Shown here: piece by piece, positions 10,286 through 18,838 of the stretch
Layout of the letters: each line of letters starts with the position of its first letter
Position numbering within the stretch: position 1 is the stretch's first letter
Assembly: GCA_023432225.1 (NCBI GenBank)
Contig: JAEYUW010000009.1
Coordinates: 39,321-103,320, forward strand
Length of the DNA stretch: 64,000 nucleotides
Reading direction: 5' to 3'
From: Verrucomicrobiota bacterium
Lineage (GTDB): Bacteria; Verrucomicrobiota; Verrucomicrobiia; Opitutales; Opitutaceae
Translations under genes and position numbers: made by a program
Notes under the pieces: model-generated
Told to the model about the DNA's origin: nothing
Seen by the model: the letters and a program-made list of their open reading frames with translations, nothing else
The model's database searches: none

Positions 10286-10355
10286 CTCCGTGTCCTCTGC
10301 GTCCTCTGTGTTTAACCCAAACCGTTCAACACAGAGACCACAGAGATCACAGAGA
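10286..10355. repeat. Inverted repeat of CTCTGTG-type units
   Basis: The left half (CTCCGTGTCCTCTGCGTCC followed by TCTGTGTTTAA) faces the right half (AACACAGAGACCACAGAGAT followed by CACAGAG). It has neither the GTAG nor the GTGG head and appears to be a separate repeat class. Confidence 0.65.
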
Positions 10356-10414
10356 ACCGGAGGGTAGGGCGGAACCGCTGGGCCCGCCGCGCCGCGTGCG
10401 CACGCTTCATTTTC

Positions 10415-10505
10415 CCACGGATTAAGCCGGATTCAGACGGATTACCCGGATCACGCGCGCGCACCCATCATCCGCCAAATCCGTCCCCATCCGTTTTATC
10501 CGTGG
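10415..10505. repeat. Inverted repeat of ATCCGT/ACGGAT units
   Basis: CACGGATTAAGCCGGATT and further ACGGAT units (10415-10452) face AAATCCGTCCCCATCCG and further ATCCGT units (10477-10505). This is the third repeat class in the gap. Between it and the start at 10667 I see no further structure. Confidence 0.6.
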
Positions 10506-10666
10506 TAAAGAAAATCCCCGAGCGCGGCGCAGCCCCGCACGCGTGATCCCTCGCGCGAATGCGATTCTGCACCGTTGCCAAACCCAACCCTCTCGCACTC
10601 AATTCTGCCCTTGAGGCGCGCGGGGGAATCCCATGAGCCTGAATTGCACTGCTAACTAAAGGACCG

Positions 10667-11284
10667 ATGTCGATTCCTGAACTCGAGAAGCAGCTGGCAG
10701 AGGCGCGTGCACGACTCCAAACGTTCTTAAGCCCGCTCACCAACGTTCCGGCGGCTCACGTTGCATTTGAGGAAGTCTCGATTGCTCAGCGCGCCTTGGC
10801 CGCCGCGAAGGACGAAGAATATGCGGATCGTTATGAAGTCGGATTCGTTCCGGAGGGAGCTGCCCCGGCTCCCGTATTGCTTCAGAATGAACGCACAGTT
10901 TTTCTCGTGTTCAGCGCGGTGAAAGAGACTTCGGATGGAAAGCGTGAACCGCTGGGCTACGCGACAATCGAGGTGGCCCAATGTCAGCTTACGAAGTTCG
11001 GCTATCCGAATGACGAAGCGCTTCCGGGGCATCCGCTCTACGGGAAGGGGCTCAGTGCTTATGGAGTTTTCGAGGTGAAAAACTCCACGTGGATCAAGGT
11101 GATGACCGAGCAGAATCGAATCTCCTTCCCGAACACCCCAGATTCAAAGGCTCGGCATTTCATTATCACATTTCACGACAGCACCTTTGAGTGCATTGCC
11201 CAAGGGTTAGTTTCGTCACTAAGCGTCAAGTCCATCGCCGAGCTATTTGCTGAGCTACAGACTCGGCTCCTTGCGGACTCCTAG
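10667..11284 (+). CDS. Protein of unknown function, low GC, probably acquired
   Basis: The 205-residue product has an N-terminal helical segment (SIPELEKQLAEARARLQTF), a beta-rich middle and a C-terminal part with recognisable conserved-looking blocks (HPLYGKGLSAYGVFEVKNSTWI and RHFIITFHDSTFECIA). I believe such blocks occur in an uncharacterised bacterial family but cannot name it. A good Shine-Dalgarno (AAAGGA) lies just before the ATG. No signal peptide or membrane helix is visible. Its base composition is clearly more AT-rich than its neighbours and it is boxed in by repeat elements, which suggests horizontal transfer into the space between the two gltB genes. Confidence 0.7.
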   Translation: MSIPELEKQLAEARARLQTFLSPLTNVPAAHVAFEEVSIAQRALAAAKDEEYADRYEVGFVPEGAAPAPVLLQNERTVFLVFSAVKETSDGKREPLGYATIEVAQCQLTKFGYPNDEALPGHPLYGKGLSAYGVFEVKNSTWIKVMTEQNRISFPNTPDSKARHFIITFHDSTFECIAQGLVSSLSVKSIAELFAELQTRLLADS

Positions 11285-11508
11285 TTTTCAACGTTCTGTG
11301 TGGGCTGCGAGACGCCGTAGTCATCTGCGACGAGCGCATCTCGTAGGCCTCTTCTTACGCGCTTTGTTCCTTTTGTGGGCAAGCTTTTGAGGATTGGTTT
11401 GGGCGTGGTTCTATCCGCGGCTCGCGCCCCTTAGAACGCAACGCCCCCGCTTAACCCGCTTGCCTGCCGCGGAACCGGCACCCTAACTGCTGCCGATTCA
11501 ATCCGCTT

Positions 11509-14500
11509 ATGCGTCTTCCCATTCCTGCTAACGTTCAACCGTCGCCGCTCTACGACCCGTCGTTCGAACACGACGCGTGCGGCGTCGGGTTCATCGCTCG
11601 CACCGACGGACACCGCACCCACGACGTCCTCAAGCATGGATTGACCGCCCTTAAAGCCCTCGCGCATCGCGGCGCGATCGACGCCGACTCCTCGACCGGC
11701 GACGGCGCGGGCATCATGACGCAGCTGCCTTACGATCTCATCCGCGCGCACCTCGTCGCGCAAAAGGTCAGCGTGCAGCCGAAGGACAAGGACCTCGCCG
11801 TCGCGCAGCTTTTCCTCCCGCGCGAAAACGACCTCGCGCAGGCGCAGATCAAAAAGATTTTCATCGAGGCCGTGAAGGAAGAGGGCCTCGGCTTCGTCGC
11901 CTGGCGCGACGTGCCGACCGACTACTCGATCCTCGGCCGCAAGGCCGCCGACACGCGTCCGTTCGTCCTGCAGGCGATCATCGCGCGGCTCGACGACTCG
12001 AGTGACGACGACTTCGAGCGTCACCTCTACCTCGCGCAGAAGGTCGCCGAGCGCCGTTGCGGCGAGGCGCGGCTCGACGGGTTCTACGTCTGCTCGTGCT
12101 CGTCGCGCACCATCGTCTACAAGGGCCTGCTCAACGCGCCCGAGGTCCGCCGCTTTTTTCCCGATCTGCGCGACTCGAGCTACACGACGGCGTTCACGAT
12201 TTTCCACCAGCGCTATTCGACGAACACGTTTCCGACGTGGCATCTCGCGCAGCCGTTCCGCCTCATGGCGCACAACGGCGAGATCAACACCGTCCGCGGC
12301 AACCGCGTGCGCATGCAGGCGCGCGAGAAGGCGATGGCCGGCGGCGTGTGGGGCGGGCGCTTCGCCGACCTGCACCCGATCGTGCAGCCGGGCATGTCCG
12401 ACTCCGCGAGCTTCGACAACGTCCTCCAAGTCCTCTCGCTCGGCGGACGCTCCGCGATCCACTCGATGATGATGATGGCGCCGCTCGCGTGGGAACAGAA
12501 CCCGCGCCTCAGCGAGGACGCCCGCGGCTTCTTCCAATATCACTCGCTCCTGATGGAGCCGTGGGACGGCCCGTCCGCGCTCGTGTTTTCCGACGGCAAG
12601 ATCGTCGCCGCCACGCTCGACCGCAACGGCCTGCGCCCCGCGCGCTTCAAGGTTTACGACGACGGTCACATCCTCCTCGCCTCGGAAACCGGTCTCGTGC
12701 CGAACCTCCCCGGCCAGGTCACGATGTCCGGTCGCCTCGGGCCCGGCCGCATGATCGCGGTCGACCTCGAGCGCCAGCGCCTGCTGATGGACGAGGACAT
12801 CAAGAAGGAGGTCGCCGAAAAGCCGATCTACCGCGACTGGTGCTCGCGCCACCTGATCAATCTCCAAAAATTCGCCGCGACCGCGCCGGAGAACGAGATC
12901 ATCACGCCGCCCGCGTCGTTCACGGCCACGCCGCTGCAGCAGCAGCTCGCGTTCGGTTACGACAGCGAGGAACTCGAACTCGTGCTCGGCTCGCTCGCCG
13001 TCGGCGTCGAGCCGACCGGCTCGATGGGCGACGACACGCCGCTCGCCGTCCTCTCGCGCCGCCCGAAGCTCCTCTACAGCTATTTCAAGCAGCTCTTCGC
13101 ACAGGTCACGAATCCGCCGATCGACTCGATCCGCGAGAAGTCGGTCATGTCGCTCGGTGCCGCACTCGGCCCGCGCATCAGCCTGTTCGAGACGACACTC
13201 GCTCCCACCGGCGTGCTGACGCTCGATTCGCCGATCGTGTTCGACCACGAGCTCGAGGCGATTCCGTCGGTGCCGCTGTTCCGCAACGCCGTGCAGCGTC
13301 TCTCCGTGCTCTTCGACGCCAACGCCGGCGCCGACGCGCTCGCCAACGCCGTGCACGATCTCGCACAGCGCGCGCTCAACGCCGTCGAAAACCAGGGCGC
13401 GAAGATCCTCATCCTTTCCGACAAGGGCCTCGCGCCCGACAAGGCCGCCGTGCCGATGCTCCTCGCCGTCGGCGCTGTGCAGCATCGCCTGATCCGCGCG
13501 GGCCTGCGCCTGAAGTGCGACATCGTCGCCGAGACCGGCGAAGCGCGCGACGTGCATCACATCGCGTGCCTCAGCGCCTACGGCGCGAACGCGATCAATC
13601 CTTACCTCGCGCTCGCGACCGTCCGCGAACTCGCCACGCAGGGCAAACTCGCCACGCCCGCGAAGCCCGGCGACGCCGAGAAGAATTACAAGAAGGCCAT
13701 CGAGGCCGGCCTGTTGAAGGTTCTCGCCCGCATGGGCATCAGCACGCTCGCCAGTTACCGCGGCGCGCAAATCTTCGAAGCCATCGGCATCGGCGGCAAA
13801 GTCATCGAAGAGTGCTTCGGCGGCACGCCGTCGCCGATCGGCGGCATCGGTTACCGCCAGATCGCCGAGGAAGTGTTGCGCCGTCACGAGCGCGCGTTCC
13901 CGCGCATGAACAACGCAGCCTCCGAGGCCGAGGCGACGCCCGCGCCCGCGAACGAGTTGCCCAACGAGGGTTACTACAAGGTCAACAAGAAGGGCGACGG
14001 CGAGTTCCACGGCTGGAACCCGAAGGTCGTCGCGGGCATGCACAAATTCCTCAAGGGCGGGGCGGCCGAAGACTACAAGGTCTTTGCCCAAACCTCCGAC
14101 GAGCACCCGCCGGTCACGATCAAGGATCTCTTGAAGATTCGCTTCCCGGCGAGTGGCCTGCCGCTCGAGGAAGTCGAGCCGATCGAGGACATCCGCCGCC
14201 GTTTCACGACGGCCGGCATGTCGATGGGCGCGCTCTCACCCGAGGCGCACGAGACGCTCGCGATCGCGATGAACCGCATCGGCGGCAAGTCGAACTCCGG
14301 CGAAGGCGGCGAAGATCCCGAGCGTTTCGGCCTGCGCGAAAACGGCGACAGCGCGAATAGCGCGATCAAGCAGGTCGCATCCGGCCGCTTCGGCGTCACC
14401 GCCGAATACCTCGCCAACGCGCGCGAGATCGAAATCAAGATGGCGCAGGGCGCGAAGCCCGGCGAAGGCGGCCAGTTGCCCGGCCACAAGGTTTCACCGC

Positions 14501-16131
14501 TGATCGCGCGCCTCCGTTTCTCCGTGCCCGGCGTCACGCTCATCTCGCCGCCGCCGCACCACGACATCTATTCGATCGAGGACCTCGCACAGCTGATCCT
14601 CGACCTCAAGGAAGTGAACCCGCGCGCGAAGGTCTGCGTGAAGCTCGTCTCGTCGTCCGGCGTCGGCACGATCGCTGCGGGTGTCGCGAAGGCTTACGCC
14701 GACGTCGTGCTCGTCTCCGGTCACGAAGGCGGCACGGGCGCTTCGCCGCTCGGCTCGATCAAGAACGCCGGCTCCGATTGGGTGCTCGGTCTCGCCGAGG
14801 CGCACCAGGTTCTGATGATGAACGGCCTCCGCAACCGCGTCACGCTGCGCACCGATGGCGGCATGAAGACCGGTCGCGACATCGTCATCGCCGCGATCCT
14901 TGGCGCGGAGGAATTCAACTTCGGCACCGGCGCGCTCATCGCGGCGGGTTGCGCGATGTTCCGCGTTTGCCACCTCAACACGTGCCCGGTCGGCGTCGCC
15001 ACGCAGCGCGAGGACCTGCGCGCGAAGTTCCGCGGCAAGCCCGAGAACGTCATCGCCTACTTCAACGCCGTCGCCGAGGAGGTCCGCCATTACCTCGCGC
15101 GTCTCGGCGCCCATACGCTCAACGACGTCATCGGCCGCCCCGAGCTGCTCGAGCAGATCGACGACCCGGCGAACCCGAAGACGCGTTTCCTCAATCTGTC
15201 CGGCGTGCTGCACAACGTCGACCCGACCGGCCAGCTCGACCGCTTCCACACGCGCGAGCGCAACGAGCGTTTCGGCTCTGAAGGCTCGCTCGACGAACTC
15301 ATCGTCCAGGAAGCGCGCCACGTCATCGCCGGTCGTGCGGGACGTTTCAGCGGCACCTACAAGGTCACGAACGAATCGCGCTGCCTCGGCACGCATCTCT
15401 CCGGCCAGATCGCCTACCTGCGCGGCAGCCAGCACCCGCTCGCGCCGCGCACGATCGACCTGAAGTTCAACGGCACCGCCGGTCAGAGCTTCGGCACGTT
15501 CCTCGTTCCCGGCGTGCGCCTCACGCTCACGGGCGAGGGCAACGACTACGTCGGCAAGGGCATGAGCGGCGGCGAAATCGTCATCCGCCCGCGCGGCGAC
15601 GAACTCTTCGCGTGGGAGACGAACGTCCTCATCGGCAACACCTGCCTCTACGGCGCGACGGGCGGCTTGCTCTTCGCGGCGGGGTGGGCGGGTGAGCGCT
15701 TCGCGGTCCGCAATTCCGGTGCGATCGCCGTCGTCGAAGGCGTGGGCGACCACGGCTGCGAATACATGACGCGCGGCACGGTCGTGATCCTCGGCCGCAC
15801 CGGCCTGAACTTCGCCGCCGGCATGAGCGGCGGTCTCGCCTTCGTGTTCGACGAGCGCAACGTCCTTCCGCAGCGCTTCAACAACCAGATGGTCACGCTC
15901 GAGCGGCTGTCGAACGACGACGAAATGGAATCGCTGCGCATGCTGATCAGCGATCACGCCGAGTCGACCGGCTCGCCGCACGCGAAGCGCATTCTCGAGC
16001 AGTGGAGCGCGAGCGTGCAGCAGTTCTGGAAAGTCGTGCCGAACGCGCCGACGCCGGACGCGCCGAAGCCGTTCTACCGCTACGAGCCCGTGCAAGTTTT
16101 CGCCGAGCACCCGTCGGTGTTGCTCGGCTGA
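11509..16131 (+). CDS. gltB: Glutamate synthase large subunit, second paralogue
   Basis: The 1,540 residues repeat every functional block of GltB: nucleophile Cys24 in HDACGVGF after a 23-residue propeptide, the amidotransferase core (LAHRGAIDADSSTGDGAG), [10 protein letters not shown] and [16 protein letters not shown] of the FMN domain, the 3Fe-4S cysteines in [15 protein letters not shown], and the GXGXG helix domain. The sequence is clearly diverged from the first copy (for example FIARTDGHRTHD against [12 protein letters not shown]), so this is an old duplication or an acquired paralogue. There is no second gltD beside it; it may share GltD, use another electron donor such as ferredoxin, or be expressed under different nitrogen conditions. 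It carries an extra Ala/Glu/Pro-rich linker (NAASEAEATPAPANELPNE) before the synthase domain. Confidence 0.93.
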   Translation: MRLPIPANVQPSPLYDPSFEHDACGVGFIARTDGHRTHDVLKHGLTALKALAHRGAIDADSSTGDGAGIMTQLPYDLIRAHLVAQKVSVQPKDKDLAVAQLFLPRENDLAQAQIKKIFIEAVKEEGLGFVAWRDVPTDYSILGRKAADTRPFVLQAIIARLDDSSDDDFERHLYLAQKVAERRCGEARLDGFYVCSCSSRTIVYKGLLNAPEVRRFFPDLRDSSYTTAFTIFHQRYSTNTFPTWHLAQPFRLMAHNGEINTVRGNRVRMQAREKAMAGGVWGGRFADLHPIVQPGMSDSASFDNVLQVLSLGGRSAIHSMMMMAPLAWEQNPRLSEDARGFFQYHSLLMEPWDGPSALVFSDGKIVAATLDRNGLRPARFKVYDDGHILLASETGLVPNLPGQVTMSGRLGPGRMIAVDLERQRLLMDEDIKKEVAEKPIYRDWCSRHLINLQKFAATAPENEIITPPASFTATPLQQQLAFGYDSEELELVLGSLAVGVEPTGSMGDDTPLAVLSRRPKLLYSYFKQLFAQVTNPPIDSIREKSVMSLGAALGPRISLFETTLAPTGVLTLDSPIVFDHELEAIPSVPLFRNAVQRLSVLFDANAGADALANAVHDLAQRALNAVENQGAKILILSDKGLAPDKAAVPMLLAVGAVQHRLIRAGLRLKCDIVAETGEARDVHHIACLSAYGANAINPYLALATVRELATQGKLATPAKPGDAEKNYKKAIEAGLLKVLARMGISTLASYRGAQIFEAIGIGGKVIEECFGGTPSPIGGIGYRQIAEEVLRRHERAFPRMNNAASEAEATPAPANELPNEGYYKVNKKGDGEFHGWNPKVVAGMHKFLKGGAAEDYKVFAQTSDEHPPVTIKDLLKIRFPASGLPLEEVEPIEDIRRRFTTAGMSMGALSPEAHETLAIAMNRIGGKSNSGEGGEDPERFGLRENGDSANSAIKQVASGRFGVTAEYLANAREIEIKMAQGAKPGEGGQLPGHKVSPLIARLRFSVPGVTLISPPPHHDIYSIEDLAQLILDLKEVNPRAKVCVKLVSSSGVGTIAAGVAKAYADVVLVSGHEGGTGASPLGSIKNAGSDWVLGLAEAHQVLMMNGLRNRVTLRTDGGMKTGRDIVIAAILGAEEFNFGTGALIAAGCAMFRVCHLNTCPVGVATQREDLRAKFRGKPENVIAYFNAVAEEVRHYLARLGAHTLNDVIGRPELLEQIDDPANPKTRFLNLSGVLHNVDPTGQLDRFHTRERNERFGSEGSLDELIVQEARHVIAGRAGRFSGTYKVTNESRCLGTHLSGQIAYLRGSQHPLAPRTIDLKFNGTAGQSFGTFLVPGVRLTLTGEGNDYVGKGMSGGEIVIRPRGDELFAWETNVLIGNTCLYGATGGLLFAAGWAGERFAVRNSGAIAVVEGVGDHGCEYMTRGTVVILGRTGLNFAAGMSGGLAFVFDERNVLPQRFNNQMVTLERLSNDDEMESLRMLISDHAESTGSPHAKRILEQWSASVQQFWKVVPNAPTPDAPKPFYRYEPVQVFAEHPSVLLG

Positions 16132-16166
16132 GCGCGCGGCGCGTTCGTCGCTGCCGCGACTCCGAA

Positions 16167-16254
16167 GTAGGTTGCGCGCTCGCGCGCAACTTGCCCGAGC
16201 GAGGCACTGCGTCCGCTGCGCTTGGCGCAGTGGCCCGGCAAGCGGGCCACCTAC
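16167..16254. repeat. REPIN-like paired palindromes, GTAG family
   Basis: The head GTAGGTTGCGCGC with its palindrome GCGCGCAACTTGC faces GTGGCCCGGCAAGCGGGCCAC followed by CTAC. It is the first of two adjacent elements that fill most of the 369-bp gap between the second gltB and the porin gene. Confidence 0.75.
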
Positions 16255-16270
16255 CACGCTACCGCGAAAA

Positions 16271-16362
16271 GTAGGTCCGGCTTCAGCCGGACCCGCGCGG
16301 CGTTGTTCAGCGGCGCCATCAGCGAATGGGAACCCAGCAGGTCCGGCTGAAGCCGGCCCTAC
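16271..16362. repeat. REPIN-like paired palindromes, GTAG family
   Basis: GTAGGTCCGGCTTCAGCCGG opens the element and GGTCCGGCTGAAGCCGGCC closes it with CTAC. It lies 16 bp after the preceding element, a tandem pair. Confidence 0.8.
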
Positions 16363-16420
16363 CGTCCCTGCACCGCGATGTGCCGCGCCATCAGTGTCAA
16401 GATTGTCATACGCGCTTGGT

Positions 16421-16436
16421 TGGCCGACAGGATGCT
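16421..16436 (+). promoter_or_regulatory. Possible sigma-54 promoter of the TorF-like porin
   Basis: TGGCCG-ACAGG-ATGCT keeps the invariant GG-N10-GC spacing of RpoN promoters (consensus TGGCAC-N5-TTGC). It is 65 bp before the ATG. Nitrogen-related control would suit its position behind the GOGAT genes. The match outside GG and GC is only partial, and no enhancer site was identified. Confidence 0.4.
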
Positions 16437-16500
16437 TTTAACGTCGACCTAGGGCGGCGCTGTTGCCCCCAAACCACGCAAAACACCAAGCAAACCCATC

Positions 16501-17232
16501 ATGAGAAAAACCCTGTTCGCCGCGTTCGCGCTTCTCGCCGCCGCCGGCCTTAGCGCGGAGGAAGCCAAGTCCTCCTATTCGGTCACCGCCGACTTCACTT
16601 ACACGTCCCGCTATTTCTTCCGCGGCGTGATCGCCCAGGATCAGGCGTTCCAGCCTTCGATCACGTATTCCCAAGGCGCGTTTTCGGGCGGTATCTGGAG
16701 CAGCCAGGCGCTGAACGACAAGACCGCCCAGTGGGCGCAGGGCAAGGAATACGATTTCTTCGCCGGCTACTCATTCGCGCTCGAGGGAGATCGCTCCGTC
16801 ACGCTCGGCGGCACCTATTACTATTATCCGTCCGCGCGTCCGAGCTTGAGCGAGCCGAAGAAGACCTATGAAGGCTACATCGCGTTCGCTACGCCGATCG
16901 GGCCGCTCAGCGGCAAGCTGACGGCGTTCCACGACTTCAAGCTCGATTCGAACACCCTGCAGGCCGACCTCGGCTACAGCGTGCCGATCAGCAGTGGCTC
17001 GTTCGATGTCGGCGTCTACTACGGCTACACCGACATCGGCGACGGCGACGGCGATCTGCCCGGCACCGCGGGCTATACCTACAAGTATTACGGCGCCGAC
17101 GCTTCGGTGAGCGTGAAGCTCTCCGAGAAGGCCACGATCAAGCTGGGCGGTCACTGGACCGACACTTCCGGCGACGTCGCGTCTCCGGACAAAAACCTTT
17201 GGGTCACGCTCGGCGTCACCGTCGTGTTCTGA
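16501..17232 (+). CDS. TorF-family putative outer-membrane porin (TIGR02001-like)
   Basis: The 243-residue protein has a signal peptide (MRKTLFAAFALLAAAGLSA) and then alternating amphipathic beta strands ending in a terminal aromatic (VTLGVTVVF), as in outer-membrane barrels. The opening VTADFTYTSRYFFRGV followed by SGGIWSSQAL and YDFFAGYSF matches the conserved family described as TorF-family putative porin. In my knowledge members often sit beside nitrogen-assimilation genes, and this one follows two GOGAT genes. It may take up a small nitrogenous solute, but the substrate is unknown. A candidate sigma-54 promoter lies upstream and a strong terminator follows. Confidence 0.8.
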   Translation: MRKTLFAAFALLAAAGLSAEEAKSSYSVTADFTYTSRYFFRGVIAQDQAFQPSITYSQGAFSGGIWSSQALNDKTAQWAQGKEYDFFAGYSFALEGDRSVTLGGTYYYYPSARPSLSEPKKTYEGYIAFATPIGPLSGKLTAFHDFKLDSNTLQADLGYSVPISSGSFDVGVYYGYTDIGDGDGDLPGTAGYTYKYYGADASVSVKLSEKATIKLGGHWTDTSGDVASPDKNLWVTLGVTVVF

Positions 17233-17262
17233 TCCAGAAACAGGAACGCATAGCAGAATGGG

Positions 17263-17295
17263 AACCGGCCGCACGCGAGTGCGGCCGGTTTTTTT
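17263..17295 (+). terminator. Rho-independent terminator after the porin gene
   Basis: A perfect 12-bp stem (AACCGGCCGCAC at 17263-17274, GTGCGGCCGGTT at 17279-17290) with a GCGA tetraloop is followed by TTTTT. Confidence 0.93.
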
Positions 17296-17477
17296 GCGCG
17301 CGGGGCATGCCGCCCCCCGCAGCGCTATGACGCAACGCTGCGGGCCTCGACCGTCGCGCGCATTGCCGCGCCTGCTCCATCTGGCGAAATTGGCTCGGCC
17401 GCGCTCCACGCCACAAATTCCACGAAATCTTTCTGGCCCCGGCCCGCCGGAATCCTTTTTCGTTAACCCTTCCACGC

Positions 17478-18701
17478 ATGAAACCACGCAAGGTCGCCAT
17501 CCTCACCGCCGGTGGACTCGCTCCCTGTTTGAGCGCCGCCGTCGGCGAACTCATTCTCCAATACACCGAAGCCGCGCCGGAACTCGAAATCATCTGCTAC
17601 CGCTCCGGCTACAAGGGCCTGTTGCTGGGCGACTCGATCCAGGTGACCGAAGACATGCGTGCCCAGGCCGGCATCTTGCGCCGTTACGGCGGCAGCCCCA
17701 TCGGTAACAGCCGCGTGCGCCTCACCAACGTCGACGACTGCGTGAAGCGCGGCCTAGTCAAAGCCGGCCAGGATCCGCGCGCCGTCGCTGCCCGCCAGCT
17801 CAAACGCGACAAAGTCGACATCCTTCACACCATTGGCGGTGACGACACCAACACCGCTGCGGCCGACCTCGCCGCCTGGCTCAAGAAAAACGGTTACGGT
17901 CTCACCGTCGTCGGCCTGCCCAAGACGATCGACAACGACATCGTTCCCGTCCGCCAGAGCCTCGGCGCGCTCACGGCCGCGGAGCAGGGTGCCCGTTTCT
18001 TCCAGAACGTCGTCAGCGAACACGGCGCCAGCTCGCGCATGCTCATCGTGCACGAGATCATGGGCCGCCACTCCGGCTGGCTCACGGCGGCGACCGCGCG
18101 CGATTACCTGCGCTTCGTCGAAGGCGGCCTCTTTATCCCCGGCCTCGGCCACAAGCCCGAGCGCTGGAGCATTCACGGCGTTTACCTGCCGGAGATGGAA
18201 TTCGACCTGCACGCCGAAGCCGAACGCTTGCGCTCCACGATGGATCGCCTCGGCAACGTGAACCTCTTCGTCTCCGAAGGTGCTTCTGTTGAAACTGTCC
18301 TCGCCGAGATGACCGCGCGCGGCGAGCCGATCGATCGCGACCCGTTTGGCCACGTGAAACTCGACAAGATCAACGTCGGTTCCTGGTTCGGCAAACGCTT
18401 CGCCACGATGATCGGCGCCGAGAAGGTGCTCGTGCAGAAATCCGGCTACTTCGCCCGTTCCGCGCCCGCCAATGACGCCGACCTCGTGCTGATCGCCCGC
18501 TGCGTCGAACACGCCATCGAGTGCGCGCTCCGCGGCGAGTCCGGCCTCGTGGCCGAGGACGAGGAGGCGAACGGTCGCCTCAGCCCGATCGCGTTCTCGC
18601 GCGTCAAGGGCGGCAAGCATTTCGATCTGCGCACGCGTTGGTTTCAGGATATCCTCGTGACGACCGGCCAAAAATCCGGTCGCAAACGCAAAACCGCGTG
18701 A
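17478..18701 (+). CDS. pfp: Pyrophosphate-dependent 6-phosphofructokinase
   Basis: The enzyme interconverts fructose-6-phosphate and fructose-1,6-bisphosphate in glycolysis and gluconeogenesis. Use of pyrophosphate rather than ATP is inferred from GGDDTN (120-125), where Asp replaces the Gly of ATP-dependent enzymes, and from K-T-I-D-N-D (149-154), where Lys replaces Gly. MGRHSGW (195-201) is the conserved sugar-phosphate region. Length (407 residues) suits this clade. It stands alone between two terminators, so it is probably monocistronic and freely reversible in vivo. Confidence 0.88.
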   Translation: MKPRKVAILTAGGLAPCLSAAVGELILQYTEAAPELEIICYRSGYKGLLLGDSIQVTEDMRAQAGILRRYGGSPIGNSRVRLTNVDDCVKRGLVKAGQDPRAVAARQLKRDKVDILHTIGGDDTNTAAADLAAWLKKNGYGLTVVGLPKTIDNDIVPVRQSLGALTAAEQGARFFQNVVSEHGASSRMLIVHEIMGRHSGWLTAATARDYLRFVEGGLFIPGLGHKPERWSIHGVYLPEMEFDLHAEAERLRSTMDRLGNVNLFVSEGASVETVLAEMTARGEPIDRDPFGHVKLDKINVGSWFGKRFATMIGAEKVLVQKSGYFARSAPANDADLVLIARCVEHAIECALRGESGLVAEDEEANGRLSPIAFSRVKGGKHFDLRTRWFQDILVTTGQKSGRKRKTA

Positions 18702-18713
18702 ATTAGCTGATGC

Positions 18714-18745
18714 CCGGCGACGTCACAAATCCGTCGCCGGTTCTT
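18714..18745 (+). terminator. Probable terminator after the phosphofructokinase gene
   Basis: CCGGCGACG (18714-18722) pairs perfectly with CGTCGCCGG (18732-18740) over a 9-nt loop and is followed by TTCTT. Confidence 0.7.
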
Positions 18746-18838
18746 CCAACGCCGCATCGCCGGCGACAATTTCTCAGATTTTGCCGAACGCGTTGCACCG
18801 TGCGGGGTCCAACGCGCGTCGACGTCTTTTTTCACTGC

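Noticed and set aside
10286..10505. Clustered short repeats that might suggest a CRISPR array
   Set aside because: Units are inverted rather than direct, of unequal spacing and of two unrelated sequences; there are no regular spacers and no cas genes.
11431..14106. Minus-strand open frame of about 890 codons opposite the second gltB
   Set aside because: Antisense shadow; no motifs, and its start lies inside the plus-strand gene.
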